Positions 1-9,349 of a stretch of DNA of 64,000 nt are shown piece after piece. The notes beneath the pieces are model-generated. The model had not been told where the DNA came from, ran no database searches, and worked only from the letters and a program-made list of their open reading frames with translations. Source of the stretch: Streptomyces cupreus (GTDB lineage: Bacteria > Actinomycetota > Actinomycetes > Streptomycetales > Streptomycetaceae). Every line of letters starts with the position of its first letter. The first letter of the stretch is position 1. The stretch spans positions 62,001 through 126,000 of the forward strand of contig NZ_JACMSF010000005.1 of assembly GCF_014257025.1 (NCBI RefSeq). The letters run 5' to 3'. Made by a program: the position numbers and the translations under genes.

Positions 1-287
1 GGAGGTGCGGGGGTGGTGGTCGGGTATGCGGGGCCCGTGGCGGGGTGTGCGGGGGTGGTGGTCGGGTATGCCGGGCCCGTGGCGGGATATGCCGGCCCGG
101 TGTTTGGGTGTGCGGGGCCGCTGGTGGGGTATGCAGGTGCTCCCGTCGGGTACTGCGGTGGCGTGGGCGTCGGGGCCGTCGGCGTCGGATGGGGAGACGC
201 CGGGGGAGCGGTGGGGTAGTGCGGGGCCGGTGGGGCCGTCGGGTACTGCGGTTCCGGCATGGGCGCCGGGTCCGGAGGCTGGGTCAT
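1..287 (-). CDS. Proline-rich protein, N-terminal part (cut by window edge)
   Basis: Reading from an ATG at 287 there is an open frame of 95 codons running off the left edge with no stop. A purine-rich AAGGAA lies about 7 nt before the ATG. The visible product is almost entirely Pro, Ala, Thr, Tyr and Gly, with repeated PAYP and PAHP blocks and no hydrophobic segment, so it should be an extended, disordered region. A functional domain, if any, lies outside the window. It begins 31 nt after the stop of the membrane protein at 319-846 on the same strand, so it is probably the last visible gene of the cyclase operon. The SPFH-like protein of the operon ends in a similar Pro/Ala-rich tail. Function unknown. 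Confidence 0.7.
   Translation of the reverse strand, partial: MTQPPDPAPMPEPQYPTAPPAPHYPTAPPASPHPTPTAPTPTPPQYPTGAPAYPTSGPAHPNTGPAYPATGPAYPTTTPAHPATGPAYPTTTPAP
5..83. repeat. 42-bp direct repeat encoding Pro-rich peptide units
   Basis: The unit starting CGGGTATGC at 21 recurs at 63, a 42-bp period, and positions 5-20 match the end of a further copy. The period is a multiple of three, so each unit encodes 14 residues of the proline-rich protein and copy-number change would not break the frame. The next copy (from about 84) is shorter and diverged. Confidence 0.75.
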
Positions 288-318
288 GGGGTTCCTTCGT
301 ATGTGTGTGAGGGGGACG

Positions 319-846
319 TCAGCCGATGAGCGCCGCGGCGGGGAGGAGTACGGTGCCGGCGCAGAAGGCGATCAGGCCGGTGCGGATCCACTGGTGCTTG
401 CGGGCGGCGATACGGCTGGTCTCGGTGAGGGCCGCCCTGAGTCCGGAGGCGTGGTCGCGTTCGGTGTCGGCGAGGGCATCGGTCAGCCGGCCTTCCCGGA
501 CGGCCTGCTGGACGTCGCCGAAGTAGCAGAGGGGCTGGCCCGGGGCCCAGACGCCGGTGCGGTAGCGGGGCAGGACGGCGAGCAGCAGGGCCAGCAGCGA
601 CAGGCCGAGGGCGAGCGCGCCGGCCCACCACATGAAGGTCCCGGGCGCCGAGAGTTGGCCCGGCGCCCATTTCCGCCCGGCCACCAGCCCGCTGAACACC
701 CCCGCCGTCATCCCGAGCGCCGCCACCAGCACGGACGCCTTGCTGTCGGCCCGCGCGATCTCCCCGCGCATCTCGGCGAGCAGCCGCTCGGCGACGGCGT
801 GACCGGACGGCGCCATGGCTGCGGCGGCGCCCGGCGTCGTCGTCAC
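319..846 (-). CDS. Small membrane protein resembling Pycsar PycTM/DUF5706 effectors
   Basis: About 175 aa. An N-terminal amphipathic segment with ARADSKAS (residues 31-38) leads straight into a first membrane helix (about 39-58). A second helix (about 69-92) follows, then a roughly 55-residue soluble stretch with charged helices, and a final helix at the C-terminus. A helix ending in R-x-D-x-KAS before the first membrane span is what I know from the PycTM/DUF5706 membrane effectors of Pycsar systems; the family call is recognition, not a search. I see no cyclic-nucleotide-binding domain. The start GTG at 846 overlaps the upstream TGA as GTGA, implying translational coupling; a GTG at 855 is an alternative. 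A membrane-damaging role in an NMP-cyclase system is inferred. Confidence 0.6.
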   Translation of the reverse strand: MTTTPGAAAAMAPSGHAVAERLLAEMRGEIARADSKASVLVAALGMTAGVFSGLVAGRKWAPGQLSAPGTFMWWAGALALGLSLLALLLAVLPRYRTGVWAPGQPLCYFGDVQQAVREGRLTDALADTERDHASGLRAALTETSRIAARKHQWIRTGLIAFCAGTVLLPAAALIG

Positions 847-2033
847 GAGCGCCACCGCGGGTCGGGGGGCGTGGGGACACCGGGCTGGGTAGGCGTGTAC
901 GCCGGAGGCGGCGGGGGCGTGGCGGGTGCCGGACCGTCGGCGACGGGGGCCGCCGCAGGCGGGGCCGATGCCGCGGCTGCGGGGGCGTACGGCGCCGGTG
1001 GCGTCCCCGGCGCAGCCGGTGCCTGCTCCACGTGCGGGCTCTGCTCCCCGTAAGAGTCACCGTACGAGCCCGCCGGCAGCGCACCCTGCGCCCGCGCCCG
1101 GATCAGGTTGTCCACCTCCTGACGGACCTGCTTCAAGGACTCGGCCTTCTGGTAGTCCTCCAGCTCTTCACCCCCGATCAACTCCAACTGACCCTTGATG
1201 AAAGTGAGTTGGTCCTGATGGATGTTGTTGATGACCAGCTGGGTGTCCTCGGGATGGGCGGCGAGGTGCAGGGCCCAGGCGCCGACTCCGCCGTGCTGGA
1301 GGTGGTACTGGTAGAAGTTGATCTTCGCGGCGACCAGTTCCTGCTGCTGCCGCTGCCGCAACGCCTCCAACTCGTGCTGCTGCTGCGCCTGCCGCATCCG
1401 GAACTCGTGCTCGGGGTCGAGCATCTCCGCCTCGTAGCGCAGCGCCCGTTGCCGCCGCCGGTGGGCGATCGCCTCGTCGTCCAGCCGCAGCCGCACCAGG
1501 CAGGTGACCGCCAGCCCGATGCCCGCCGCGAACTGCCCGCCTTCGACGGCCTGTTGGACCGCGCCCTCCGCCGCCGGGCTCGCCTCGATGGGGAAGCGGC
1601 GGGTCACCGGCCTTGCGAGGTGCTGGAGTTCGCGGGTCAGGCGGGTCGGGACGTCGCGTTCACCGCTGCGTACATAGGCCTCGGGGTCGACGACCCGCCA
1701 GGTCAGGTCGGCCGTCGCGCCGAAGGCGAACGCGTCGTCGTCGCTGGGCAGGTGAAGGTCCAGCTGGACCGGGTGACTGCCCATGTCCACCTCGTAGACG
1801 GAGGTGTAGCGGCGGGTCGCCGCGTCCGTGCGGCTCGGCCGGTGCGGCGGGACGTAGACGTCGTACGCGCCGCCCGCCGTGGCGAAGACCAGTGCGTGGT
1901 CGATCGCGGTGACCGGCCGTCGGGCGGTGTAGTCGAACCGCGCGATCGGTCTGACGGTGAGCACCGGGTCGATCAGTGTGCTGTGCCGGTCGGCGTTCTG
2001 CTGCCACTCCGGCTGACGGCGGAAGTCCGCCAT
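843..2033 (-). CDS. SPFH/band 7-like protein with coiled coil and Pro-rich tail
   Basis: 396 aa. Residues about 50-190 look like an SPFH (stomatin/prohibitin/flotillin) fold: beta-rich sequence around FAFGATADLTWRVVDPEAYV followed by an amphipathic region. Then comes a charged, Gln-rich coiled coil (about 190-250, RQAQQQHELEALRQRQQQEL), a helical region and a Pro/Ala-rich disordered tail of roughly 80 residues. There is no signal peptide or clear membrane anchor. SPFH proteins scaffold membrane microdomains as oligomeric rings, so this one may organise the neighbouring small membrane protein; that is inference. The start ATG at 2033 has TAGGAG about 8 nt upstream. It lies 45 nt after the STAND-like gene and overlaps the next gene by 4 nt. 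Confidence 0.6.
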   Translation of the reverse strand: MADFRRQPEWQQNADRHSTLIDPVLTVRPIARFDYTARRPVTAIDHALVFATAGGAYDVYVPPHRPSRTDAATRRYTSVYEVDMGSHPVQLDLHLPSDDDAFAFGATADLTWRVVDPEAYVRSGERDVPTRLTRELQHLARPVTRRFPIEASPAAEGAVQQAVEGGQFAAGIGLAVTCLVRLRLDDEAIAHRRRQRALRYEAEMLDPEHEFRMRQAQQQHELEALRQRQQQELVAAKINFYQYHLQHGGVGAWALHLAAHPEDTQLVINNIHQDQLTFIKGQLELIGGEELEDYQKAESLKQVRQEVDNLIRARAQGALPAGSYGDSYGEQSPHVEQAPAAPGTPPAPYAPAAAASAPPAAAPVADGPAPATPPPPPAYTPTQPGVPTPPDPRWRS

Positions 2034-2078
2034 GGGGCCACTCCTAGGGAACCTTGAGAATCCTGTGCTTCGGATGAA

Positions 2079-4166
2079 TCACGCCGCCGGATGCAGCAGC
2101 GTCAGCAGACGGTCCGCGACCGGGGGCCGCGGCCCGCCGTCCTCCGCCCGCATGGTCCGCAGCTCGTGGTCGAGGCGGTCCCGGTCGGCCGCCGTGACGA
2201 CCAGCGCGGGCAGCAGCAGTTCCAGGGCCTGCGCGGCGTCCGCGCGGCGCTGGGCGACGTGCACCCAGGTGTGCAGGGCGTTGAGGGCCTGCCGCGTGTG
2301 GGCGCGGTCGCCGAGGGCGGTACGCCACAGGGTGGCGAGATCGCGGGCGGAGTCGGCTTCGTACATGCCGGTGTGGGCGTACCAGTCGACGAGCGCCTCG
2401 TCCTCGGCGTTGTCGCAGGCCCGCACGAACGCGTTGAGCGCGAGTGTCCGGACCGCCGGGGTGTCGTGCTGCAGCAGCCGTACGAGCTCGGAGAGCATCT
2501 CGCCGCGCCGTCCGCCCACGGACAGCAGCAGGGCCGTCGACTCGATCAGGTTGTTGCTCTCTGCGGGGCTCGAGTCGTCGGCACGGGCCCGGGTCGCGAG
2601 TGCGCCGAGTGCGCGGCCGGCCAGGTCGGGGCGGAGCGGCGCCAGCAGGCCGAGGGCGCGGATCGCGGTCCACCGGCGCGCCCAGTGGCTGTCGGTGCAC
2701 CAGCGCGTGAGCAGGCCCAGCACGACCGGTGTGTCGAGGAGTTGGGCGAGGGTGAGCGCGTTGGCAGCGGTCACACGGGGACCGAAGGCGCCGGAGACCG
2801 CCCAGCCGTCGATGAGCAGCGCGACCGCCGAGGGCAGATCGGCGCGGGCGAGCAGGGCGGCGGCCGCGGCGGCCCGGGTCCGTACGACGGGACGCCCGTC
2901 CCGCGCCAGCTCCTTCAGCCACGCCACCAGCGCCGGCCGGGCCGAGGGGTGGCCCGTCCACACCTCGGTGAGCAGCACCCGGGGTGTGTCCTCCCGCGGG
3001 AAGTACGCCGTGAACTGCGGCACCGGCCCCCACTCGGTCGTCTCGCTGCGCGTCTCGCCCTGAGCCCCGGCCCGCTCCAGACGGGTCTCGGCCGCGTCGC
3101 CGAACACCGGGATCTCCGGTGGCAGTTCGGGATGCTGGAGCCGCTGGAAGTGCACGAAGAGCTTGTCGGCCAGCTCGGCGGCCAGCACGTACGGAGCCCG
3201 GTCGAACACGGCCAGCGCGATCAGGAACGCCTTGTCCCGCAGATCGGTGTCGGTGTCGCTCAGCCGCTCCCGGCACTGCTTCTCCACCGCTGCCTGCCCG
3301 AAGTCCACCAGCCGCGCCCCGGCCGCCGCGCTCCCGTCGTACACGGCCAGCGCCCGCGCGAACTCGGCCGCCACACCCGGGTGATGCGGCCCCCGGGCCA
3401 TGAAGTCCCGCATGGCCGGGAGCGCCAGCAGCTCCTCACAGCCGTCCTCCCGCAGCACCCCCAGATGCGCCCGTACGACGTCCAGGGCGCCCGGCGCCTC
3501 CCACGGCTGAGCCGTGATCCCCTGCAGGAACGGCGACTTCTCGACCGTCACCACCAGGTAGCCGTCGTTCTGCTTGAGCCGGTCACGGGCCGCGTACAAC
3601 TGCACGTCCCGCAGCGGCCGGTTGCGCGTCAGCGGCAGATCACGCAGCACGTATCCGCCCGGCTGGGTGAGCCTGCCGGGCAGGGTCGCCGGGGTCGTCT
3701 CCGCCGACAGGGCGCGTACGGCGGGCACGCCCAGACGGTGCAGCAGCATGCGCGCGGCCGCATACCGCCCGCTGGCGTGGCCGCCGGCCAGCACCAGGAC
3801 GCGTTCCTGGCGCAGCCGCTCAAGCGTTCCGGAGAAGGAAGCGCCCGCCACGAAGACCGCGTCGAGTGCCTCAAGACGCTCCCGCGGAATCTCGCCCGAG
3901 GCGTCGGCCGCCGTATCCGGCGCGTACTGGTGGATCTCCGTCTTGCCGCCCATGAAGACGTCGCCGGTGACCTGCCCGCCGGACACGCCGTGCTGGGCCC
4001 CGCCGACCAGGCTGCCGCCGAACGACGCCGCGGAGCCGAGGATGAACCCCGGGGTGTGCACGAACAGTTCGCGCTGCGCGGCCCGCGCTTCCTGCGTCTG
4101 CTCCTCGGGCCCGTCGGAAGCGGTGACCGAGGCTTCCTCGTCCAGCGCCTGCGCGGGCACCGTCAC
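2079..4166 (-). CDS. STAND-like NTPase with degenerate P-loop, helical-repeat C-terminus and N-terminal Gly-rich signalling motif
   Basis: 695 aa. Residues 48-70 are a Gly-rich motif almost identical to the C-terminus of the upstream cyclase. A nucleotide-binding-like core follows: RVLVLAGGHASGRYAAA (about 122-138) resembles a Walker A, but the invariant Lys-Ser/Thr is Arg-Tyr, and GGYVLRDLP stands where a Walker B strand is expected. This matches what has been described as inactive STAND (iSTAND) proteins of actinobacterial conflict systems. From about residue 390 to the end there are Ala/Leu-rich helical repeats of HEAT/ARM type, the usual sensor part of such proteins. The start GTG at 4166 overlaps the cyclase stop (GTGA), so the two are probably translationally coupled. 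Sensor or adaptor role is inferred; the ligand is unknown. Confidence 0.6.
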   Translation of the reverse strand: MTVPAQALDEEASVTASDGPEEQTQEARAAQRELFVHTPGFILGSAASFGGSLVGGAQHGVSGGQVTGDVFMGGKTEIHQYAPDTAADASGEIPRERLEALDAVFVAGASFSGTLERLRQERVLVLAGGHASGRYAAARMLLHRLGVPAVRALSAETTPATLPGRLTQPGGYVLRDLPLTRNRPLRDVQLYAARDRLKQNDGYLVVTVEKSPFLQGITAQPWEAPGALDVVRAHLGVLREDGCEELLALPAMRDFMARGPHHPGVAAEFARALAVYDGSAAAGARLVDFGQAAVEKQCRERLSDTDTDLRDKAFLIALAVFDRAPYVLAAELADKLFVHFQRLQHPELPPEIPVFGDAAETRLERAGAQGETRSETTEWGPVPQFTAYFPREDTPRVLLTEVWTGHPSARPALVAWLKELARDGRPVVRTRAAAAAALLARADLPSAVALLIDGWAVSGAFGPRVTAANALTLAQLLDTPVVLGLLTRWCTDSHWARRWTAIRALGLLAPLRPDLAGRALGALATRARADDSSPAESNNLIESTALLLSVGGRRGEMLSELVRLLQHDTPAVRTLALNAFVRACDNAEDEALVDWYAHTGMYEADSARDLATLWRTALGDRAHTRQALNALHTWVHVAQRRADAAQALELLLPALVVTAADRDRLDHELRTMRAEDGGPRPPVADRLLTLLHPAA

Positions 4167-4264
4167 GCCGGCTCACCCCCGGACCTGCCGAGGTGGACGT
4201 CCCCGGTGACCCGGCCGCCGGACACACCGTGCTGGTCACCGCCGACGAGGCTGCCGCCGAAGCT
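3959..4264. repeat. Two ~67-bp direct repeats encoding the shared Gly-rich motif
   Basis: The copies at about 3959-4025 (STAND-like gene) and 4198-4264 (cyclase gene) lie 239 bp apart in the same orientation. By eye they differ at about 10 of 67 positions. Both encode SFGGSLVGG-x-QHGVSGG-x-VTGDV. Similarity at the DNA level, including synonymous positions, suggests a fairly recent duplication or gene conversion. Confidence 0.8.
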
Positions 4265-4984
4265 AGGGGAACCGCCGTTGAAGTTGAAGACGGGGCCGGC
4301 GGAACCCGGGGGCGCCTCCCGCCCCGGTGCCGGGCCGTCCCCCGAAGTTCCCGGCACCGGGGCTCCCCCCTTCTCACCGTGGTCGTCGGACCGCTTCCCC
4401 GCGCCGGGCACGTCCGGTACCGGCCCGTGCAGCCAGGCCCGCAGCGCCCCGTTCTTGCTGTCCACCGTGACCGCGTGGAAGTCCTCGGCCGGGATGCCGG
4501 TGTGGCTGTGCCGCACGATCCCGGCATGGACGCTCTCCGAGACACACAGGGCGAAGTCGTCGTCGCGCTCCCGCAGGGCCGCGCGCAGCAGCTGGGCGTC
4601 CAGCAGGCGGCAGGCGTGGTTGAGGTCGGAGCCGACCCAGCCGTCGCGCTCGTCCACCGCGACGTACCCCGTGGCGACGACGCCCCGCAGCCGGATCTGC
4701 GCCGAGCTGGACGCCATGCGGTTGACCGCGCGCAGCTGGGCCGGGACCTCGGTGAGCAGGGCGCGCAGCAGCGCGGTCACCGAGGCGTTGGCGTCGATCA
4801 GCTCCATCACCGCGTCGCCCCGGTCGGCCCGCAGCCGCAGTGTCTCGTCGATGCCGGCGCTCTCCAGGGCGCGGTCGGTGATGTCGTAGAGCATCCGCCG
4901 TAGGTACGCCTGCTCCACGTCGTCGCGGTCGCTGAACCTCTCGATGTCGAGCAGCAGGATCGTCCGGCTCACGGGGTCGGTCAT
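4163..4984 (-). CDS. Class III nucleotide cyclase-like protein (candidate Pycsar-type cyclase) with C-terminal Gly-rich motif
   Basis: 273 aa from the ATG at 4984, with GAAAGG about 6 nt upstream. Residues 9-18 (ILLLDIERFS) match the first metal-binding strand of class III cyclases (Asp13). RGDAVM supplies the second Asp (57), and VGSDLNHACRLLDA (about 117-130) supplies the transition-state Asn122 and Arg126. All four key positions are present, so it is probably active; which NTP it uses cannot be read. A Pro/Gly linker follows, and residues 241-263 carry the motif shared with the STAND-like protein next door. There is no membrane segment. It is first in a tight minus-strand operon, 146 nt after a CRP-family gene, with a CRP-like operator between them. 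Cyclic pyrimidine signalling is an inference from the neighbouring PycTM-like gene. Confidence 0.7.
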   Translation of the reverse strand: MTDPVSRTILLLDIERFSDRDDVEQAYLRRMLYDITDRALESAGIDETLRLRADRGDAVMELIDANASVTALLRALLTEVPAQLRAVNRMASSSAQIRLRGVVATGYVAVDERDGWVGSDLNHACRLLDAQLLRAALRERDDDFALCVSESVHAGIVRHSHTGIPAEDFHAVTVDSKNGALRAWLHGPVPDVPGAGKRSDDHGEKGGAPVPGTSGDGPAPGREAPPGSAGPVFNFNGGSPSFGGSLVGGDQHGVSGGRVTGDVHLGRSGGEPA

Positions 4985-5084
4985 GGTCGCCTTTCGGGTG
5001 AGGAGGCCGTGGGAGGCCTTTCGCCTGGCGAGCAGAGTGGCGTGAGTGGCGGCTCGGGCGCGTGGCCGGATGACGCACTCGAAC

Positions 5085-5100
5085 TGTGACCGTGTGCACA
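5085..5100. promoter_or_regulatory. CRP/FNR-type operator upstream of the cyclase gene
   Basis: TGTGACCGTGTGCACA matches the CRP consensus TGTGA-N6-TCACA at 9 of 10 defined bases. It lies 101 nt before the cyclase ATG in the gap after the CRP-family gene, so the regulator encoded there, or the housekeeping Crp, probably controls the operon. Confidence 0.6.
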
Positions 5101-5130
5101 GAACGCTGCCGCGGGCAGCGCGCGCTCGCC

Positions 5131-5838
5131 TCAAGGCTCCGCGCGCGCGATCCGCCGTAGCACATCCATCCGCACGATCCGCAGTGTTCGCCTCCCGGTC
5201 ACCACCACTCCTCGGTCCCGCAGCTCCTTCAGCAGCCGCTGGACCATCTCCCGGGACGCCCCGACCGAACCGGCCAGCTCCTGCTTGCTCAGCGGGACCA
5301 GCAGCTCGACGCCTGTCTCCGTGTACTTGGCGTTGGTATGGGCGAGCTGGAGCAGCAGGGCCGCGAGCCGCTCCCGTACCTGCATGGAGGCGAACTCCAG
5401 CCGGCGCTGGTCGGCCGCGCGCATCCGGTCGGAAGTGAGGCCGAGGAGGGCGTAGGAGACGGCAGGGGAGTCGGCGAGGAACTCCGTGAAACGCTCCCGT
5501 TCGACCGCGACGGCCCGCACCTCCTCCAGCGCGGTCACCGTGGCCGAGCGGGGCCGCCCGGTCAGCGCGGCGGACTCGCCGACGATGTCGCCGGGGCCGC
5601 GCAGCGCGAGCAGCGCCTCGTAGCCGTTGACGGCGGCCGCGGTCACCTTGGTCCAGCCGCGCGTGATGAACAGGACGTACGACGACGGCTCGTGCTGGTG
5701 CAGCAGCACGTCCCGTGTCCTGAACCGGAGCTCCCGGCCGAGGCCGAGCAGGGTGCCACGGTCTCCCGCCTCCAGCCGGGCCAGGAAGGGCACCCGGTCG
5801 TCCAGTCCGTTCTCGCCGGGTAAGCCGACCCCCGTCAT
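5131..5838 (-). CDS. CRP/FNR-family cyclic nucleotide-responsive regulator
   Basis: 235 aa from the ATG at 5838, preceded by GGGGGA; an in-frame GTG at 5925 would add 29 residues not typical of the family. The N-terminal half is a cyclic nucleotide-binding beta-barrel with a recognisable phosphate-binding cassette, GDIVGESAALTGRPRSATV, keeping the GE and RSA residues that contact the cyclic phosphate and ribose in CRP. A dimerisation helix follows, and the C-terminal winged helix has the recognition helix SKQELAGSVGASREMVQRLL. It is divergent from rpsL and co-directional with the cyclase operon 146 nt downstream, whose upstream region holds a CRP-like box. Sensing the product of that cyclase is plausible but inferred. 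Confidence 0.85.
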   Translation of the reverse strand: MTGVGLPGENGLDDRVPFLARLEAGDRGTLLGLGRELRFRTRDVLLHQHEPSSYVLFITRGWTKVTAAAVNGYEALLALRGPGDIVGESAALTGRPRSATVTALEEVRAVAVERERFTEFLADSPAVSYALLGLTSDRMRAADQRRLEFASMQVRERLAALLLQLAHTNAKYTETGVELLVPLSKQELAGSVGASREMVQRLLKELRDRGVVVTGRRTLRIVRMDVLRRIARAEP

Positions 5839-6028
5839 GAAAAGTCCCCCGTCTCCGTGAGCGGCACGCGACCGCTCAACGTACTGAAAACGTGTTGACA
5901 CCTGCACGGGATCGTCGACATTCACGGCCGAGGAGAGCGGAAGGGGCGACAGAAGGTGACGCGGAGCTCACCGGGGTAGCTTGGGGTACAGGGACATGTC
6001 CGGTATGTCGGGGCCCATTGCATTTGTT

Positions 6029-6057
6029 TTGACCGATGTCCGTGGGCTAGGTACGCT
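6029..6057 (+). promoter_or_regulatory. Promoter of the str operon (rpsL)
   Basis: TTGACC (6029-6034) is separated by 17 nt from TACGCT (6052-6057), matching the principal (HrdB-type) sigma factor consensus of Streptomyces. Transcription would begin near 6064. The rpsJ and rplM operons have the same TTGACC -35 element. Confidence 0.65.
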
Positions 6058-6175
6058 CAGACCTTGTGCCTGGGGTGTGCCCTGGCTCTCGTGCGTGCCT
6101 TCAACCGCATAGCGAGCTGTGAGCGGCCACCGTAATCTGTGCTCTTTTCGCCTTGCGGCGGGAGTCCGCCGGATT

Positions 6176-6200
6176 CGACACACCCGACCGCGTGGGTCGG
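6176..6200 (+). promoter_or_regulatory. Leader hairpin upstream of rpsL, shared with rpsJ leader
   Basis: CCGACC pairs with GGTCGG around a 5-nt GCGTG loop (6184-6200). The 25-nt block differs at one base from 12347-12371 upstream of rpsJ. It lies 50 nt before the rpsL start codon within the presumed 5' UTR. It may be a binding site for a ribosomal protein or a transcript-processing element. Confidence 0.6.
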
Positions 6201-6250
6201 CGACGTTCCAGGTTAGCTGTACCCATCGGCACACAGAAACCGGAGAAGTA

Positions 6251-6622
6251 GTGCCTACGATCCAGCAGCTGGTCCGCAAGGGCCGGCAGGACAAGGTCGA
6301 GAAGAACAAGACGCCCGCACTTGAGGGTTCGCCCCAGCGTCGCGGCGTGTGCACGCGTGTGTTCACGACCACCCCGAAGAAGCCGAACTCGGCCCTGCGT
6401 AAGGTCGCGCGTGTGCGTCTGACCAGCGGGATCGAGGTCACCGCTTACATTCCGGGTGAGGGACACAACCTGCAGGAGCACTCCATCGTGCTCGTGCGTG
6501 GTGGCCGTGTGAAGGACCTGCCGGGTGTTCGCTACAAGATCATCCGCGGTTCCCTCGACACCCAGGGTGTCAAGAACCGCAAGCAGGCCCGCAGCCGCTA
6601 CGGCGCCAAGAAGGAGAAGTAA
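6251..6622 (+). CDS. rpsL: 30S ribosomal protein S12
   Basis: 123 aa, the usual length. S12 sits at the decoding centre of the small subunit and contacts the codon-anticodon helix and EF-Tu. The conserved TPKKPNSAL stretch (41-49) includes Lys43, and Lys88 and Pro91 are also wild type; these are the positions altered in streptomycin-resistant mutants, so the sequence predicts sensitivity. Translation starts at a GTG with GGAGAAG just upstream, which gives the family N-terminus [11 protein letters not shown]. It is first in the str operon, with rpsG 2 nt downstream, and is transcribed from a promoter near 6029. Confidence 0.98.
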   Translation: MPTIQQLVRKGRQDKVEKNKTPALEGSPQRRGVCTRVFTTTPKKPNSALRKVARVRLTSGIEVTAYIPGEGHNLQEHSIVLVRGGRVKDLPGVRYKIIRGSLDTQGVKNRKQARSRYGAKKEK

Positions 6623-6624
6623 GA

Positions 6625-7095
6625 ATGCCTCGTAAGGGCCCCGCCCCGAAGCGCCCGGTCATCATCGACCCGGTCTACGGTTCTCCTCTGGTGACCTCCC
6701 TGATCAACAAGGTGCTGCTGAACGGCAAGCGCTCCACCGCCGAGCGCATCGTTTACGGCGCCATGGAGGGCCTGCGCGAGAAGACCGGCAACGACCCGGT
6801 CATCACGCTCAAGCGCGCTCTTGAGAACATCAAGCCGACCCTTGAGGTCAAGTCCCGCCGTGTCGGTGGCGCCACCTACCAGGTCCCGGTCGAGGTCAAG
6901 CCCGGCCGTGCCAACACCCTGGCGCTGCGCTGGCTGGTCGGTTACTCCCGCGCCCGTCGCGAGAAGACCATGACCGAGCGTCTGCTCAACGAGCTCCTCG
7001 ACGCCTCCAACGGCCTCGGTGCCGCTGTGAAGAAGCGCGAGGACACGCACAAGATGGCCGAGTCCAACAAGGCCTTCGCGCACTACCGCTGGTAG
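6625..7095 (+). CDS. rpsG: 30S ribosomal protein S7
   Basis: 156 aa. S7 nucleates assembly of the 16S rRNA 3' domain (the head) and lies near the E site. The N-terminus [12 protein letters not shown] and the helix region [19 protein letters not shown] are typical of bacterial S7, and length and C-terminus (FAHYRW) fit the family. It starts 2 nt after rpsL with AGGAGA-like bases inside the end of that gene, and fusA follows 39 nt later, so it is the middle gene of the str operon. In enterobacteria S7 is the operon's translational repressor; nothing here tests that. Confidence 0.98.
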   Translation: MPRKGPAPKRPVIIDPVYGSPLVTSLINKVLLNGKRSTAERIVYGAMEGLREKTGNDPVITLKRALENIKPTLEVKSRRVGGATYQVPVEVKPGRANTLALRWLVGYSRARREKTMTERLLNELLDASNGLGAAVKKREDTHKMAESNKAFAHYRW

Positions 7096-7134
7096 TCGCA
7101 GTCCACATCGAGACCGAGAGAAGACTGAAGCCTT

Positions 7135-9261
<2,127 letters not shown>

Positions 9262-9314
9262 CGCTCCGCGTTCACACGCTTTAGGCTTGACTCCGGAGTC
9301 TCGTGGGGCATTCC

Positions 9315-9349
9315 ACCGCAATCATGGTGAGAATGCCCCCGGGCCCGGG
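9315..9349 (+). promoter_or_regulatory. Hairpin in the fusA-tuf intergenic region
   Basis: GGGGCATTC (9315-9323) pairs exactly with GAATGCCCC (9341-9349), and the CACC/GGTG inside the loop extends the stem to 13 bp with one bulged base. It has no T tract, so it could be an attenuator or processing site rather than a full terminator. TTGACT at 9297-9302 just upstream may be the -35 element of a separate tuf promoter, as known for tuf1 of S. coelicolor. Confidence 0.5.

Larger units (their letters stand above)
5839..6250. other. Divergent intergenic region crp-like / rpsL
   Basis: 412 nt without a supported gene. It holds the rpsL promoter (6029-6057), a leader of about 190 nt with a hairpin shared with the rpsJ leader (6176-6200), and presumably the promoter of the CRP-family gene, for which I see no clear hexamers. 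Confidence 0.7.

Noticed and set aside
5..310. Three plus-strand frames of 68-101 codons at the window start
   Set aside because: They read the complement of proline-rich repeats on the minus strand, which has a start codon and ribosome-binding site.
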